Below, piece by piece: positions 1-9,150 of a DNA stretch of 64,000 nt. The notes beneath the pieces are model-generated. The model made no database searches and had not been told where the DNA came from. It saw nothing but the letters and a program-made list of their open reading frames with translations. Positions within the stretch are counted from its first letter, which is position 1; every line of letters begins with the position of its first letter. Both the position numbers and the translations under genes were made by a program. This DNA comes from JAHBXL01 sp964409775 (GTDB taxonomy: Bacteria > Planctomycetota > Phycisphaerae > Phycisphaerales > UBA1924): positions 31,420 to 95,419 of the forward strand of contig CAYPEI010000013.1 in the NCBI GenBank assembly GCA_964409775.1, in the 5' to 3' direction.

Positions 1-1123
1 CCTCGGCGAGGAGAACGTTCATGTGCCCGGGCATCCGCCCCGCGACGGGGTGGATGGCGAACTCCACGGTCGTGCCGCGGGTCTCCAGCGCCCGCATGAG
101 GTCGCGGACGGCGTGCTGCGCCTGCGACACGGCAAGCCCGTACCCGGGGACGATCATCACCCGCCGGGCCGAGTCGAGGATCATCGCGATCTCGTCGGCC
201 GTGGCCGCCTTCACACGCCCTGCGTACACGTCGTCGGCGCTGGGGCCCTTGCCCGCTTCGGCCATCACGCCGAAGAGCACGTTGACGAGCGAGCGGTTCA
301 TCGCCCGGCACATGATCTGCGTCAGGATGGTGCCCGAAGCGCCGACCAATGCGCCGGTGATGATCAGCGCGACGTTGTTGATGACAAAGCCCGTGGCCGC
401 GGCGGCGATGCCCGAATAGGAGTTCAGCAGCGAGATCACCACCGGCATGTCCGCCCCGCCGATCGGCGCCACCAGGCCCAGGCCCAGCAGCCCGGAGACC
501 GCGGCCAGCGCCCAGTAGGCCCACACCGCGTCGGGGTGCATGAAGAGGTACACCGCCAGCGCCAGCGCCCCGAGCGTGAGCACGGTGTTGGCGGCCTTGA
601 TCCACGCCTGCGTCAGCGGGTTGCCCGAGACCACCTCCTGCAGTTTGGCCCAGGCCAGAATGCTGCCGGTGAGCGTCACGGCGCCGATCAGCCCGCTGGC
701 GGCGATGGCGATCAGCGTCTGCACCGCGTTCTGCCCGCCCGCCCCCAGCGCGGCGTGCACCGTGGTCGAGTGTTCCGCGGCGTCGACGATCGCCTCGTGC
801 AGCACCGCCCCGCCCACGATCGCGCTCGACGCTCCCCCGAATCCGTTGAGCATCGCGACCATCTGCGGCATCGAGGTCATCTGCGTGCGCAGGGCCATCA
901 GCGCCCCGGCGGCCGCGCCCGCCGCCAGGCCCGCCGCGATCCATCCCCACCCGATGATCTGGCGGTCCAGAAGCGTGACGATGATGGCCAGCAGCATGCC
1001 CGCCGCGCCCAGCGCGTTCCCGCGGACGGCGCTGCGCGGGTGCGTCAGCCCCTTGATGCCGAAGATGAACAGCACGGCCGCGGCGAGGTAGGCGAGATTG
1101 CGAACGGACGGGTCGATGTTCAC
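1..1123 (-). CDS. pntB: NAD(P) transhydrogenase subunit beta (partial, 3' end outside window)
   Basis: Inner-membrane beta subunit of the proton-translocating transhydrogenase, which moves hydride between NADH and NADP+ using the proton gradient. The frame opens at GTG 1123 and runs off the left edge, giving about 374 residues of the roughly 460 usual for the family. The N-terminal half is a series of hydrophobic helices. The NADP-binding domain III is visible near the left edge as IVPGYGLAVSQAQ (about 121-180), and the last visible residues are the family motif GRMPGHMNVLLAE. GTG is chosen because no in-frame ATG precedes it. The Shine-Dalgarno is weak, so translation may depend on the pntAB gene that ends 52 bases upstream. 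The gene is last in a pntA-pntAB-pntB order. Confidence 0.95.
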   Translation of the reverse strand, partial: MNIDPSVRNLAYLAAAVLFIFGIKGLTHPRSAVRGNALGAAGMLLAIIVTLLDRQIIGWGWIAAGLAAGAAAGALMALRTQMTSMPQMVAMLNGFGGASSAIVGGAVLHEAIVDAAEHSTTVHAALGAGGQNAVQTLIAIAASGLIGAVTLTGSILAWAKLQEVVSGNPLTQAWIKAANTVLTLGALALAVYLFMHPDAVWAYWALAAVSGLLGLGLVAPIGGADMPVVISLLNSYSGIAAAATGFVINNVALIITGALVGASGTILTQIMCRAMNRSLVNVLFGVMAEAGKGPSADDVYAGRVKAATADEIAMILDSARRVMIVPGYGLAVSQAQHAVRDLMRALETRGTTVEFAIHPVAGRMPGHMNVLLAE

Positions 1124-1175
1124 GATGGTGGCTCTCGGCAAAGGAGGCGGCGGATCGTGCGGCCGGCGCCGGACG

Positions 1176-1454
1176 CTACTTCTTGCGGAACATCTCGAGC
1201 ATGCGGTGCGTGACGAGGAACCCGCCCACCACGTTCACCGTCGCCAGCGCGATGGCGACCGCGCCCAGCAGCCCGGTCAGCGTCGATCGCTCGTAGCCCG
1301 CGGCGACCAGCGCGCCGATCACCGTGATGCCCGAGATGGCGTTCGCCCCGGACATCAGCGGGGTGTGCAGCGTCGGCGGCACCTTCGTGATGATCTCGAA
1401 GCCCACGAAGATCGCCAGCACGAAGATCGTCAGCAGCAGCACGAGAGTCGTCAT
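1176..1454 (-). CDS. pntAB: NAD(P) transhydrogenase subunit alpha, membrane part
   Basis: A 92-residue integral membrane protein matching the C-terminal membrane segment of PntA. In three-subunit transhydrogenases this segment is a separate gene. Three hydrophobic helices are visible, with the conserved TPLMSGANAISGI stretch near residues 33-45 that forms part of the proton channel. A TTG codon lies further upstream in frame, but ATG 1454 has AGGAAG six bases before it and is preferred. The gene lies 50 bases after pntA and 52 before pntB, consistent with one transcript. Confidence 0.93.
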   Translation of the reverse strand: MTTLVLLLTIFVLAIFVGFEIITKVPPTLHTPLMSGANAISGITVIGALVAAGYERSTLTGLLGAVAIALATVNVVGGFLVTHRMLEMFRKK

Positions 1455-1504
1455 GGGGGCTTCCTGTTTCGTGCACAAGGACCGGACGCGCGCCCTGGTG
1501 GCTT

Positions 1505-2698
1505 TCAGGCCGGACGCGGGCCGGTCTCCAGCGGGGGCAGTTGAAGAACCTCGCGGACCCGCTCGTTCACGATCCGGCCATGGCGGGTCAGGAGCGTCTG
1601 GTGGATGATGTCGTCGGACGGATCATCGCGCAGCCGGCCGTCCTTGAACATGTGAAGGATGAACGAGACCAGGTTGCGCGAATAGAACAGGCTGGCGTGG
1701 TACGGGACGGTCGCGGCGATGTTCGACGGGCCGAAGATCGTCACGCCGCGATGGTTGACCGCCTGGTCGGCGACGGTCAGTTCGCAGTTGCCGCCGCGCT
1801 CCGCGGCGAGATCGACGACGACCGACCCGGGGCGCATGTGCTCCACCATCGCCCCCGTCACCAGCACCGGCGAACGCTTGCCCGGGACCGCGGCGGTCGT
1901 GATCACCACGTCGCTCTGCGCGACGGCGGTGGTCATCAATTCCCGCTGGGCGCGGTAGAACGAGTCGTCCATCGCCGCGGCATACCCGCCGCGACCGTCG
2001 CCCTGCTGGCGCGTCTGCAGGTCCAGTTCGAGGAACTTGGCCCCCAGCGAGAGGACCTCCTCCTTCACCGCCGCACGGACGTCGTAGGCCGTGACAATCG
2101 CGCCAAGCCTCTTCGCGGTGGCGATGGCCTGAAGCCCCGCCACGCCGGCGCCGATCACCAGCACCCGCGCCGCGGTCGCCGTCCCGGCGGCAGTCATCAT
2201 GAGCGGGAACAGCCGTGGCAGCGCGCCCGCGGCCAGCAGCGCGGCCTTGTACCCCGCGATCATCGCCTGGGATGACAGCGCATCCATGCTCTGGGCGCGG
2301 GTGGTGCGGGGGATCAGTTCCACCGCGTGCGTCCGCAGGCCGCGCTCCGCGAGTTTTTCCAGCGGCCGCGCGTCGGTCAGCGGCTCGCAGAAGCCGATCA
2401 GCGCTTGCTCGAATGGCGCGGGTCGGAACAGCGGCAGGTCTGCCTCGCCGGCGCCGGGGTTCGCACCGAGCGTGCGCACCTGCACGACCACATCCGCCGC
2501 CGCGAAGGCCGCGCCGCGATCGTTCTCGAGCCTCGCGCCCTCCGCCGTGTATTCCTCATCGCGAAAGCCGGCTGCTGCGCCCGATCCGGACTGCACCAGC
2601 ACATCGATGCCCTTGGCCTTGAGCGGCTTGATCGCCGCGGGCGCCATCGCGACGCGGTGCTCGCCCGCGAGAGTCTCTTTGACGACGGCCACGACCAT
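1505..2698 (-). CDS. pntA: NAD(P) transhydrogenase subunit alpha, NAD-binding part
   Basis: The 397-residue soluble NAD(H)-binding domain I of transhydrogenase, related to alanine dehydrogenase. It opens with the family-typical KETLAGEHRVAMAP, carries the RTTRAQSMDALSSQA signature at 131-145, and has a Rossmann motif GAGVAG at 183-188 with the acidic strand end at D206, as expected for NAD rather than NADP. ATG 2698 follows AAGGAG at good spacing. It is the first gene of the pnt operon. The 200-base leader upstream starts at the terminator of the preceding gene, so the operon promoter should lie in 2699-2900, although no convincing -35/-10 pair is assigned. Confidence 0.95.
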   Translation of the reverse strand: MVVAVVKETLAGEHRVAMAPAAIKPLKAKGIDVLVQSGSGAAAGFRDEEYTAEGARLENDRGAAFAAADVVVQVRTLGANPGAGEADLPLFRPAPFEQALIGFCEPLTDARPLEKLAERGLRTHAVELIPRTTRAQSMDALSSQAMIAGYKAALLAAGALPRLFPLMMTAAGTATAARVLVIGAGVAGLQAIATAKRLGAIVTAYDVRAAVKEEVLSLGAKFLELDLQTRQQGDGRGGYAAAMDDSFYRAQRELMTTAVAQSDVVITTAAVPGKRSPVLVTGAMVEHMRPGSVVVDLAAERGGNCELTVADQAVNHRGVTIFGPSNIAATVPYHASLFYSRNLVSFILHMFKDGRLRDDPSDDIIHQTLLTRHGRIVNERVREVLQLPPLETGPRPA

Positions 2699-2902
2699 CC
2701 CGAGTCACTCCTTGCCTGACCGGTCCGGAGTGTACAGGAGAGCGATGAACCCGTGTGCGCACGGGTCGGCGACGGGATTGCGCACAAAGCGCAGGCAATT
2801 GCCCCTGAGTTTCGGGGTACCTCGGACCGAGCCGCGCAGGGCCGCGGCGGAGGGACTCGGGGTGTAGAGAGTCGGGCGGGCCTCATCCGCGATTCGCCAA
2901 TG

Positions 2903-2936
2903 AAAAAAGGGGCCCGCGCCGGTGCGCGAGCCCCTT
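2903..2936 (-). terminator. Rho-independent terminator after the dockerin-type secreted protein gene
   Basis: Read on the minus strand, the arms AAGGGGC (2936-2930) and GCCCCTT (2913-2907) pair, and the stem extends inward through a GC-rich helix to a four-base loop at 2920-2923. A run of T (complement of A 2903-2908) follows at once. It lies 25 bases beyond the stop at 2961 and separates that gene from pntA. Confidence 0.85.
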
Positions 2937-2960
2937 GGGTTCAGACGTGAATCGTGCCGA

Positions 2961-5900
2961 TCAGCCGCACACGCCGGTGCCGGAGAACCACAGGCTGAGG
3001 AACGCGAAGATGTCCGGGACTTCGACCGCGGCGTTGCCGTCGACGTTGGCCCGCGGGTCCTGCGCAAACCACGCCGAGAGGAACGCGAAGATGTCCGGGA
3101 CCTCGACGATCCCGTTGGCGTCGAAGTCGGCCGGGCAGTAGACGATCGTCATGTTGCCGCTGCCGGTGGCGCCGTTGAAGCCGCCGACGCGGATGGTGTA
3201 GTTGCGTCCGATGCGCGAGGCGATCCGGACCTGCGACGCCAGGCCGCCCGTCCCGCACGCGTCGTCGTTGCAGACGAGCAGTCGTGCATCGAGGTTGGTG
3301 CAGCCCGCATCGTCGTAGACGGCGAGTCTGGTGTCGTAGTTGGCGTCGCACAGGCCGATGCGGATCGAGCCCGGGCACTGCGACGGGTGGTTGTACCAGA
3401 TGTCGTTGCTCACCAGGTCGCTGCCGAAGGCCAGGCAGCCCGGGTGGGCCGGCCCGTCGGTGGTGGCGCCGACGGTCGTGAACGGCGTGTTGCCGATGCC
3501 CACGCCCTCTCGGTTGGCGCAGTTGTCGTTGGCCGGCCCCGGCGGCGGGCAGGCCGGGCCCGAGATCACCAGCGTGCCGGTGCCGGTCGCGGTGGTGAAG
3601 CCGCCGATGCGGACCAGGTACGGCGTCCCGGCGACGGCCGTGAACGTCAGTTGCGACCGCAGGTTGCTGGTGCCGCAGGAGTCGTCGTTGCACGCCAGCA
3701 CCGAGCCGGTGGCCGACGGGCAGGACGCCCCGGGGTAGACGGCGATGCGCGAGTCGTAGGTTGCATCGCAGATGTTCAGCGTCACGGTGCCGCTCGCGCA
3801 GCCCGTCCAGCGGAACCACACGTCGGAGTTCACTTGGCTGTCGCCGGCGTTGTTGCACAGCGCCTCCGTCGGACCGTCGGTCGTCGCGCCGACGGTCGTG
3901 AACGCCGTGCTGCCATAGCCGGAGATCACCGTCGCCGCGGAGCAGGCGTTGTTCGGCGGGGCTGTCGGCCCGCACGACGGGCCGGTCAGCGTGAGCGTGC
4001 CGGACCCGACCGCGCCGTTATAGCCGCCCAGGCGGATGCGGTACTGCGTGCCCGCCGTCGCCGTCCACGTCAGGCGCGAGGAAAGGCCAGTCCCGCACCC
4101 GGAGGTGTCGTCGTTGCACCCGACCTGCGTCAGCGACCCGCACGCGCCGGTGTAGACCGCGATGACCGTGTCGAAGTTGCCGCCCGTGCACGAGTCCACC
4201 GTGTGGCTGCCCGCGGCGCACGCGGTGTACGTGTACCAGATGTCGTTGCCGATCTGGTTGCCCGAGCCGCATGTCGTCGGTGTCGGGCCGTCGGTCGTGG
4301 CGCCGACGTTGGTGAATGCCGTCGCGCCATAACCGGTCAGCGCGATCGGGCTGGAGCACGAGTCGCCCGCGGGCCCCGCGGGTCCGCACGAGGGGCCGGT
4401 CAGGACGAGGTTGCCGGTGCCGTACCCCTGGCCCTGCGTGGTGTTGTTGGTGAAACTGCCGACGCGGATCCGGTACGTCTGCCCGGAGGTGGCCGCGAAG
4501 GTCACGCTCGATTGCAGCGAGCCGGCGCCGCAGGCCGTGGAGTCGTCGTTGCAGGCGATGGCGGCGTTGGCCGCGGCCGGGCATGCGCTGCCGTAGACCG
4601 CGATCCGCGTATCGAACGTCGCGCCGCACGTGCTCACCGTGTGGTCGCCCGTCGAGCAGGCCGTGTAGGTGTACCAGATGTCGTTGTAGACCTGGTTGCT
4701 GCCCGAGATGTTGCACAACGTCTCGGCGGGCCCGTCGGTCGTCGCGCCCGTTGTGTCGAAGGGGAACGTGCCGTAGGCGCTCAGGTTCGCGGCGTTGGCG
4801 CAGGCGTTGTTCGCCGGTTCGACCGGTCCGCCCGATCCGCCCGGCACCTGGATGTTGCCCGAGACGCTCGTGGGCGAACCCGGCTTGAAGAGGTTGATCG
4901 TCGCGCTGCCCTGCGCCGGCGCGGCGTTGGCGTCGAACCAGAAGTTGTAGATCGTGTCCCACCGCAGCGCGTTCGCGTTCACGTTCGCCGCGTACGTCTG
5001 TGTGTTCCAGGTGATCTGCGTCGAGGATGCAGCCCCGGTCCAGTCCGTAAGGCTGTACGGCTCGCCGGAGTGGTAGTCGACGTCGGAGAACCCGATGTTG
5101 GTGACGGTCGTGCCCGAGGGGATGGGAATGACGAACGCCTGGCCCGAGCGGTCGGAGTTGAAGTTCTGGATGGCGTACTCGTAGTGCCAGTTGCCGCCGC
5201 CCAGGCTCGTCGCCTTCATCGCGACGATGAATCGTCCCTCGCCGGGGACATCGAAGTTCACCAGTTGCACCGTCGCGTCGCTGTCCTTCCACGCCTGCAG
5301 CGCGGGCTTCATCTGCTGCGTGGCCGCCGTATAGGTGATCGCCGTCGACGTGATCGTGCACGCCCGGTACGACTGGTTGTTCAGCCCGTTGCCCGCCAGC
5401 GCATCCTGCGGCTGCACGTACATGCTCGACACGAAGTACGAAGCGCCCGAGACGCCCAGCAGCGCCGGCGCGGCCTGCAGCCGCTTGAACGCCGCGCCCG
5501 AGCCCGAGCCCTGGTTGCTCCACGGATACAGGAACGCGCCGGTGAACGCGTTCACCTCGCTCTTGGGCCCGAGGCCCGACTGCTGGCCGTTCAGCCCCGA
5601 GTCATACGGGTCCGAGCAGCCGGGGAACAGCGCCGAGCAGTCGCCGCCGGGCGTGCACGTCGAGCAGAAGTTCCCCTGCAGCGCGCAGAAGCCGTGTTTC
5701 AGCCACGCCTGGCCGAGTTGCGTGAAGCGCCCGTTCGCGAGGCGGTACATGTTCTGCGAGATGACCGGGTGCTGGGTCGTCGTTGACACCCACGCCAGCG
5801 GCGTGTCGCCCAGGTTGCACGAGCGCGTGCCGATCGAGAACACGCCCGAGGCGTAGTTGCTCATGCCGTACACCTCGCCCACGATCACGTCGGGCCCGGC

Positions 5901-5972
5901 CGACGCGGCGCCGGCAACGAGTGCCACCGTCGCTGCGCACAGCGCAGCGCGCACAGACACATCTCGTACCAT
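2961..5972 (-). CDS. Secreted protein with four beta-sandwich repeats and C-terminal dockerin-like repeats
   Basis: A 1003-residue exported protein. ATG 5972 is preferred over upstream in-frame codons because GAGGAG precedes it and a clean signal peptide follows (positive start, hydrophobic ALCAATVALVAGAASA, cleavage before GPD). Residues about 20-380 are a unique region rich in Gly, Ser and Trp. Four tandem domains of about 135 residues follow, each with TDGP, (N/S)D(I/V)W, an (F/Y)D(T/S)R(I/L)AVY-like strand and CNDD, resembling pre-peptidase-C-type beta sandwiches. The last 60 residues hold two VPDIFAFLSxWF repeats with Ca-loop-like DFDANG/NVDGNA and a terminal Cys-Gly. Planctomycete databases label such tails GC-type dockerin domains, probably for surface attachment or sorting. 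It is likely monocistronic, with a terminator at 2903-2936. No catalytic motif is recognised. Confidence 0.85.
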   Translation of the reverse strand: MVRDVSVRAALCAATVALVAGAASAGPDVIVGEVYGMSNYASGVFSIGTRSCNLGDTPLAWVSTTTQHPVISQNMYRLANGRFTQLGQAWLKHGFCALQGNFCSTCTPGGDCSALFPGCSDPYDSGLNGQQSGLGPKSEVNAFTGAFLYPWSNQGSGSGAAFKRLQAAPALLGVSGASYFVSSMYVQPQDALAGNGLNNQSYRACTITSTAITYTAATQQMKPALQAWKDSDATVQLVNFDVPGEGRFIVAMKATSLGGGNWHYEYAIQNFNSDRSGQAFVIPIPSGTTVTNIGFSDVDYHSGEPYSLTDWTGAASSTQITWNTQTYAANVNANALRWDTIYNFWFDANAAPAQGSATINLFKPGSPTSVSGNIQVPGGSGGPVEPANNACANAANLSAYGTFPFDTTGATTDGPAETLCNISGSNQVYNDIWYTYTACSTGDHTVSTCGATFDTRIAVYGSACPAAANAAIACNDDSTACGAGSLQSSVTFAATSGQTYRIRVGSFTNNTTQGQGYGTGNLVLTGPSCGPAGPAGDSCSSPIALTGYGATAFTNVGATTDGPTPTTCGSGNQIGNDIWYTYTACAAGSHTVDSCTGGNFDTVIAVYTGACGSLTQVGCNDDTSGCGTGLSSRLTWTATAGTQYRIRLGGYNGAVGSGTLTLTGPSCGPTAPPNNACSAATVISGYGSTAFTTVGATTDGPTEALCNNAGDSQVNSDVWFRWTGCASGTVTLNICDATYDSRIAVYPGASCPSATGSVLACNDDSCGTSNLRSQLTFTAVAGTPYLVRIGGFTTATGTGTLVISGPACPPPGPANDNCANREGVGIGNTPFTTVGATTDGPAHPGCLAFGSDLVSNDIWYNHPSQCPGSIRIGLCDANYDTRLAVYDDAGCTNLDARLLVCNDDACGTGGLASQVRIASRIGRNYTIRVGGFNGATGSGNMTIVYCPADFDANGIVEVPDIFAFLSAWFAQDPRANVDGNAAVEVPDIFAFLSLWFSGTGVCG

Positions 5973-6083
5973 GGAGAATCTCCTCTTCTGCTGCAAATGC
6001 CCAGATAACAAGGGTTTGTGACCGAGAACGCGTCCACCACCGGCCCGGAATCCGGGCGCGGCCACCACGAAATCGACTTGTGC

Positions 6084-6111
6084 AGTCTAACCCACACCCA
6101 CTTGCATGCAA
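6084..6111 (-). promoter_or_regulatory. Putative sigma70-type promoter of the secreted protein gene at 2961-5972
   Basis: On the minus strand TTGCAT (6111-6106) and TAGACT (6089-6084) are separated by 16 bases, about 110 bases upstream of the start at 5972. The same TTGCA-type -35 with a TA-rich -10 precedes two other dockerin-type genes in this window, which adds some support. The -35 lies inside a 14-base palindrome. Confidence 0.4.
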
Positions 6112-6113
6112 GT
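6100..6113. promoter_or_regulatory. Perfect 14-bp palindrome, candidate operator
   Basis: ACTTGCATGCAAGT is its own reverse complement and overlaps the putative -35 element of the secreted protein gene. A dimeric repressor site is an inference. It is too short, and followed by too little T, to be a terminator. Confidence 0.4.
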
Positions 6114-6177
6114 CGCTTGGGAGAACTCCTGCGTCCCGGAGCATTCCCGGACCGGCTCTCCCCGGCCCAAGCCCCGG

Positions 6178-9057
6178 TTATGGCACGACAACCGCCTTGT
6201 TCAGCCGCTCGGCCTCCTCGTTGTCCGCCAGGCTGATGACCACCCGCCGGCCCTTCAGCGAGACCGCCCCGTTCTTCAGCAGGAACCGCCGCGAAACTGT
6301 CTGCCCGGGGTTGAGGTTGCTCAGGTAGAGTTGCTGCGTCGGGAAGCCCCACGCCGCGGCCTCCAGCCGCAGGGCCCGGGTCCGCGCCCCTTTGTTGGTG
6401 ACCGAGGCCACGACAACGGCGTCCGGGCCGTCGAGGCCGGGCGACAGCGCCACCTCGGCCTGAAGGTCCAGGTCCTCCAGGCCGATCTCCAGCGGCGAAC
6501 GCAGGCGGATCGGCGGATACTCGCGATCGGCCTGCACGCGCGCCACCAGCCACAGGTCCTTGGTCCCGGCGATCTGCGATGCGCCGAACGAGATCGTGAG
6601 CGGGATCCGGATGGTCTCGCCGGGCGCGGCGGCAAACTCCACCACGCCCTGCGGCCAGAAGGTCCAGTCGGCCCGGCGCGACAGCGAGTCATCCGCATCC
6701 TTCACCTGCACCTGGCCCGCGATGCGCATCGGCCAGGGATTGTTCAGCACGATCGCCCCCTCGTGCTCGGTGGCGACGGCGCGGAGGAACGACGGCTCGA
6801 TCCTCGCGCCCGCCGCGAAGAGTGCGAGATACGGCTCCGCGCCCTCGATGAAGACCGGCGTCTGCCCGAGCCGCACGATCGAGCGCTCCTTCGACGCCTG
6901 CACGCCGCGGATCTCGTTCCCGAAGACGTCGTGCACGGCCAGGTCCGATCCCAGGGCGGTGACATCGACAAAGGCCTCCGAATCGGAGGCGGAGACATTC
7001 CACGCCGCGAGGCACCCGCGCGTGAGTTCTCCGCCGGGCCGGCGCGCCGCCAGGATCAGGCACCGCACCCCGGGTTGACCGGGAAACTCGCCGATGACCC
7101 GGCGCCCGTCCAGCCGCGCGATGACCTCGCGCAGCACCGGGAGCAGGGGCGACGGAGCGATCGTCGCATCGTCGCCCATGCGGCGCCCCCAGGGCTGCGC
7201 GATTGCCAGCCGCGGCGGCCTGCCCGAACTCCCCGGTTCGCCCGCATCGAACGCGCCCCAGAACTCCAGCGCCCGCCGCGCGAGTTCGGCGACCCCCGCC
7301 GCCGGGCCGAACGTCTCCGGATCCGGGAGTTCGACCAGCGCGGTGAGTTCGGGCGCATCGCCCAGACCGGCCCACGACTCGGCGATGCGACGCATGCCGT
7401 CCCGCGAGTCGAATCCGGCCGGGATGCTCAGCGTAACCAGGTCGGCCCGCCCGCGCGGCGAGCCGGTCTGGGCGAACAACGCCCCGGCGGGATCGATCTC
7501 CGCGCGCCACGGCACGCCGATCATCGGCCCCGGCACCACCCGCGCCAGCGTGTCGCGGTACAGCCGCAAGGCGCCCGCGGGGTCCGAGTCCCAGAACCAC
7601 GCGTCGGTCCCGCTCGGACCGATCTGGTACCGCAGGAGCCGCTGGCCGAACAGGTCCAGCAGTTCGCCCAGCGGGCCGAACCACTTCTCCGGCGCGAGCC
7701 GCGCCAGTTCGCCCATCTCGGCCGGATCGATCGCCAGTTGGGCCGCGACATCCGAGGGCGCGCCGGGGATGCACAGCGTGATCTCCTGCCCCGAACGAAG
7801 CAGCCGCTCGATCGGCGCCCGCCTTCTGGGCGTGGTCGCGCCGATCTCGGTCGAGAGCAGCGTCGAGTCCCACGCGGGCAGGATCACAAAGCCGGAGTGG
7901 ATCTTCGCCGCCGTGTCCGCGATGACCGACTCGGGCGTGGGGTCTTCGGCGCTGATCGCGATGCCGAAACGCCGCCGCTCCTGCCCCGAGGCGCCCAGTT
8001 CCGGCGACAGCCACACCAGCGGCGTTCGCGAACGCGACACGACCCGTCCGCCCGCGGTAATGGCCAACTCGGCGGTGTACCAGCCGTACGCGGGCAGCCT
8101 CGGCGTCCAGCGCAGCGGCTTGCCGCCCGGATCGACCGGCGACGAGAACGAATCCACCTGCACGCCGTTGAGGTCGCGCATGCGCAGGTCCGCCGTCAGC
8201 AGGTCGCCGCCAAGGTCGCGGACCACCGCCTCGATGACCACCGGCTCGGGTGCCACCACGATGTTGCCCGGCGGGCTGGTGCCCAGCCGGACTCGCGGCA
8301 CCTGCAGCACCATCACATCGTCGAACCACGCCCCGCCCGAGACATCCTCGCGCCGGATCTCGTGCCGGCCCAGCCGCGGGTCCGTCGGCAGAAACTGATC
8401 AGGCTGGAGCAGTTCGAGTTCGATCTGCAGCCACGCCGCGCCCGGCGCGGCCCGCCCGAGTTCGGCCGAGAGTTCCACCCACGCCCCGGCCGTGTCCGGC
8501 GGCGCGGGCATCGAACGCACCTCGGTGCCGGGCACCGTGGCGAGTCGGTCGTTCAGGAATCGGGCCGTCAGGAAGGCCCGGGCGTGCCGCAGGCCCGCCG
8601 TCCGCACTCTCGCCGTCACCGCATAGTCCGCGTCAACAAAGACCGCGACCTCGCCGGGCTTGAGCCGCAGCGCCGAACTCCCGCCGCGCGTCGCGATCAG
8701 GACCGACGTCGTGCCCGATGCGCCGGTTGTGAAGTCAAACGCCGGCTCGTTGTGCTCGGGGAAGCCCGGCCGGCGGACGTTGGCCCGGGGGTTGTCGATC
8801 GCCCGTTCCCACCCGTCCGGGATGGGGTGGGGGTTCCGGGGCTCCTCGAAGTCGAAGATGCGGGTGACGCGCCGGGCGCCCACCGGCCGCGCAATCCCGT
8901 CGGCATCCGGCGGCTGGGCCGCTGCCGATCCCGCCGCCGAGATCGCGACCCATGCGCCGATCGCCGCCGCCAGCGCCGTGCGCATCCACGCGGCGGCCGG
9001 GCGGCAGTTCGCTCCCGGCCCCCGGCGCGCATCGACAGCCTTCTGGTGCAGATCCAT
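6178..9057 (-). CDS. Large exported protein of unknown function
   Basis: A 959-residue protein not recognised as a named family. A secretory signal is visible around residues 25-48 (MRTALAAAIGAWVAISAAGSAAAQ). ATG 8985 would give a conventional signal peptide and ATG 9057 a longer N-terminus; neither has a strong ribosome site. After the signal, residues about 65-250 look like a jelly-roll or carbohydrate-binding domain (IFDFEEPRNPHP, GGAWFDDVMVLQV). The middle resembles a beta-sandwich followed by an alpha/beta, possibly TIM-barrel, region with many Trp and Asp. The C-terminus looks like another beta-sandwich. Such a layout would suit polysaccharide recognition, but no catalytic motif can be named. 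It stands divergent from the methyltransferase at 9151. Confidence 0.75.
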   Translation of the reverse strand: MDLHQKAVDARRGPGANCRPAAAWMRTALAAAIGAWVAISAAGSAAAQPPDADGIARPVGARRVTRIFDFEEPRNPHPIPDGWERAIDNPRANVRRPGFPEHNEPAFDFTTGASGTTSVLIATRGGSSALRLKPGEVAVFVDADYAVTARVRTAGLRHARAFLTARFLNDRLATVPGTEVRSMPAPPDTAGAWVELSAELGRAAPGAAWLQIELELLQPDQFLPTDPRLGRHEIRREDVSGGAWFDDVMVLQVPRVRLGTSPPGNIVVAPEPVVIEAVVRDLGGDLLTADLRMRDLNGVQVDSFSSPVDPGGKPLRWTPRLPAYGWYTAELAITAGGRVVSRSRTPLVWLSPELGASGQERRRFGIAISAEDPTPESVIADTAAKIHSGFVILPAWDSTLLSTEIGATTPRRRAPIERLLRSGQEITLCIPGAPSDVAAQLAIDPAEMGELARLAPEKWFGPLGELLDLFGQRLLRYQIGPSGTDAWFWDSDPAGALRLYRDTLARVVPGPMIGVPWRAEIDPAGALFAQTGSPRGRADLVTLSIPAGFDSRDGMRRIAESWAGLGDAPELTALVELPDPETFGPAAGVAELARRALEFWGAFDAGEPGSSGRPPRLAIAQPWGRRMGDDATIAPSPLLPVLREVIARLDGRRVIGEFPGQPGVRCLILAARRPGGELTRGCLAAWNVSASDSEAFVDVTALGSDLAVHDVFGNEIRGVQASKERSIVRLGQTPVFIEGAEPYLALFAAGARIEPSFLRAVATEHEGAIVLNNPWPMRIAGQVQVKDADDSLSRRADWTFWPQGVVEFAAAPGETIRIPLTISFGASQIAGTKDLWLVARVQADREYPPIRLRSPLEIGLEDLDLQAEVALSPGLDGPDAVVVASVTNKGARTRALRLEAAAWGFPTQQLYLSNLNPGQTVSRRFLLKNGAVSLKGRRVVISLADNEEAERLNKAVVVP

Positions 9058-9150
9058 GGGGCTGTTATCGGCACTCTCGGGCGGTGCCGGTCAACAACAC
9101 CCCCCTCCACCCGCCCCGGCTCCGGCCCTGCCCGGGGTATCCTCGGCCCG

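Noticed and set aside
2922..5786. Long plus-strand open frame antisense to the secreted protein gene
   Set aside because: Arg/Val/Gly-rich low-complexity translation without signal peptide or domains. The minus-strand frame has a signal peptide, repeats, ribosome site and terminator. Similar long antisense frames at 19657-23640, 49560-52952 and 60538-63879 are rejected for the same reason: GC-rich codon bias removes stops.
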